Positions 4,488 through 5,406 of a stretch of 5,406 nucleotides of DNA are shown here, one piece after another; position 1 is the first letter of the stretch; each line of letters starts with the position of its first letter. Source of the stretch: a bacterium (GTDB taxonomy: Bacteria > Patescibacteriota > Saccharimonadia > Saccharimonadales > UBA4665). Under the pieces are notes generated by a model. The model made no database searches and had not been told where the DNA came from. It saw only the letters and a program-made list of their open reading frames with translations. The position numbers and the translations under genes are program-made. The stretch is taken from NCBI GenBank assembly GCA_021846765.1, contig JAJZWH010000058.1:1-5406 (forward strand), in the 5' to 3' direction.

Positions 4488-5406
4488 CTAAGCTATGCCT
4501 AAGAACTGTAAGGCATTATTTGGATGAATAACTTCCCATTTGGCATCATCGCCATATGTTTCAAACCACTCTTTCGGAGCGCTAGTCGTTTTATCTTTCC
4601 ACTTTAATTCGTAACCGAATAACTTACCGCTGCGCTCCTCGACAAGATCAATTTCATTTTGTTTCCATGTTCGCCAAAAGTACTGGTTAGCATACAGCTT
4701 AGTATAGGTGCGCATTTTTAGACGCTCAACAACCATAAAGTTCTCCCACAGCTTGCCAATGTCATCACGTATCTCAAGCACATTGAAGTTGTTAATAACC
4801 GCATTTCGTACTCCTACGTCATAGAAGTAGTATTTAGCTGTTTTGGTTACCTCACTGCGCAGATTTCGACTAAATCCTCCAAGACGAAAAATAATATAGG
4901 ACTTCTCTAGCAAATCCAAATAGCGGGCAACGGTATTTTTATCAATATTAAGCGAAGAACCAAGTTCTTGGTGAGACACTTCATTGCCAACCTGATGGGC
5001 GAGGAGCACAAGCAGCTGTAGCAATACACGAGACCCCTTAACTTCTTGGTAAGTCAGTATGTCCCGTAGGAGATAGGAGTCCACCAGCTCACGCAGGAAA
5101 TCAGCTCGCATCTGGTCGTCTTCAGCCGTAATAACGTCAGGATACATACCATATACGAGGTACGACGGAAGTTTTTTTTGGAACGATCTCGTTGGGACTG
5201 AATCGTGAACTAAGAGCTCCGTGAGTGCAATTGGGAACAAATAACGTGTTGCTTTGCGACCGGTAAGTGGTTCACCGATTTGTCCTGCAAGCTCGAAGGA
5301 TGAAGAACCAGTAACAATAACTGAAACATCCGGCATGTTATCGTTAATAATCTTGAGGCTTTGTCCAATCCCAGGAATCGCCTGAGCCTCGTCAATTGCC
5401 AAGATC
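4488..5406 (-). CDS. AAA_14/DUF4143-family ATP-binding protein, C-terminal part (runs off right edge)
   Basis: The frame continues past the right edge, so the N-terminus with Walker A is missing. The TTG at 5402 is an internal Leu codon, not a start. What remains begins with a Walker B motif, ILAIDEAQ, then a sensor-type strand VSVIVTGSSSFEL (counting from the TTG codon, about 26-38). GEPLTGRKATRYLFPIALTE (43-62) follows, typical of AAA_14 ATPases. A winged-helix part with SHQELGSSLNIDKNTVARYLDLLEK (143-167) comes next. The DUF4143 domain ends in a PD-(D/E)xK-like core, NEIDLV (249-254) and GYELKW (263-268), with the acidic and lysine residues intact. About 304 residues lie in view. Members are common ATPases of uncertain function, often found in accessory regions. 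No deleterious change is visible. The hairpin after its stop separates it from the smaller genes downstream. Confidence 0.9.
   Translation of the reverse strand, partial: ILAIDEAQAIPGIGQSLKIINDNMPDVSVIVTGSSSFELAGQIGEPLTGRKATRYLFPIALTELLVHDSVPTRSFQKKLPSYLVYGMYPDVITAEDDQMRADFLRELVDSYLLRDILTYQEVKGSRVLLQLLVLLAHQVGNEVSHQELGSSLNIDKNTVARYLDLLEKSYIIFRLGGFSRNLRSEVTKTAKYYFYDVGVRNAVINNFNVLEIRDDIGKLWENFMVVERLKMRTYTKLYANQYFWRTWKQNEIDLVEERSGKLFGYELKWKDKTTSAPKEWFETYGDDAKWEVIHPNNALQFLGIA

Noticed and set aside
5210..5395. A 61-codon minus-strand frame
   Set aside because: It is an alternative frame inside the clear AAA_14/DUF4143 coding region.
1..5406. CRISPR array, tRNA, rRNA, insertion sequence or attachment site
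   Set aside because: I saw no regularly spaced repeats, no cloverleaf-like tRNA sequence, no transposase and no long terminal or direct repeats flanking the central block.

Overview
The window looks like an accessory segment of a bacterial chromosome with moderately low GC, most likely from a Patescibacteria/CPR organism such as Saccharibacteria. This is an inference from overall character: a divergently placed VirD4/HerA-like ATPase, many short unrecognised proteins, weak or absent Shine-Dalgarno sites on several genes, and a DUF4143-type ATPase. No ribosomal or other phylogenetic marker is present. TAA, TAG and TGA all end genes here, so there is no sign of a recoded stop.

Left (1-745, minus strand): the first 248 codons of a membrane-anchored protein resembling VirD4/TraG/HerA-type DNA-pumping ATPases. 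It runs off the left edge before any Walker A motif. A 125-base intergenic region (746-870) separates it from a rightward gene set.

Centre (871-3481, plus strand): an AT-rich run of small genes that I cannot assign to known families. In order they are a coiled-coil plus four-helix membrane protein, a short reading frame broken by one amber codon, a 131-residue soluble protein, a 146-residue basic soluble protein, a 143-residue membrane protein with a glycine-rich C-terminal helix, and a 70-residue XRE-type helix-turn-helix regulator. Tight spacing (1 base, 22 bases, 12 bases) suggests that the first four are one transcription unit. The membrane gene at 2798 and the regulator at 3269 have more room in front of them.

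Right (3478-5406, minus strand): read leftward, this holds a truncated AAA_14/DUF4143 ATPase with a nuclease-like C-terminal domain, a probable terminator or attenuator, a 78-residue unknown protein, a stand-alone phospholipase D-fold (single HKD motif) protein and a 68-residue acidic helical protein. The last three have operon-like spacing. The final gene meets the XRE gene tail to tail with a 4-base overlap.

Hand counts in three 360-base blocks give about 42% GC (left gene), 32% (central cargo) and 47% (DUF4143 gene). The central block therefore stands out as probable cargo next to DNA-transfer machinery. No complete known system is visible. The most unusual material is the unassigned plus-strand operon and its amber-broken small gene.
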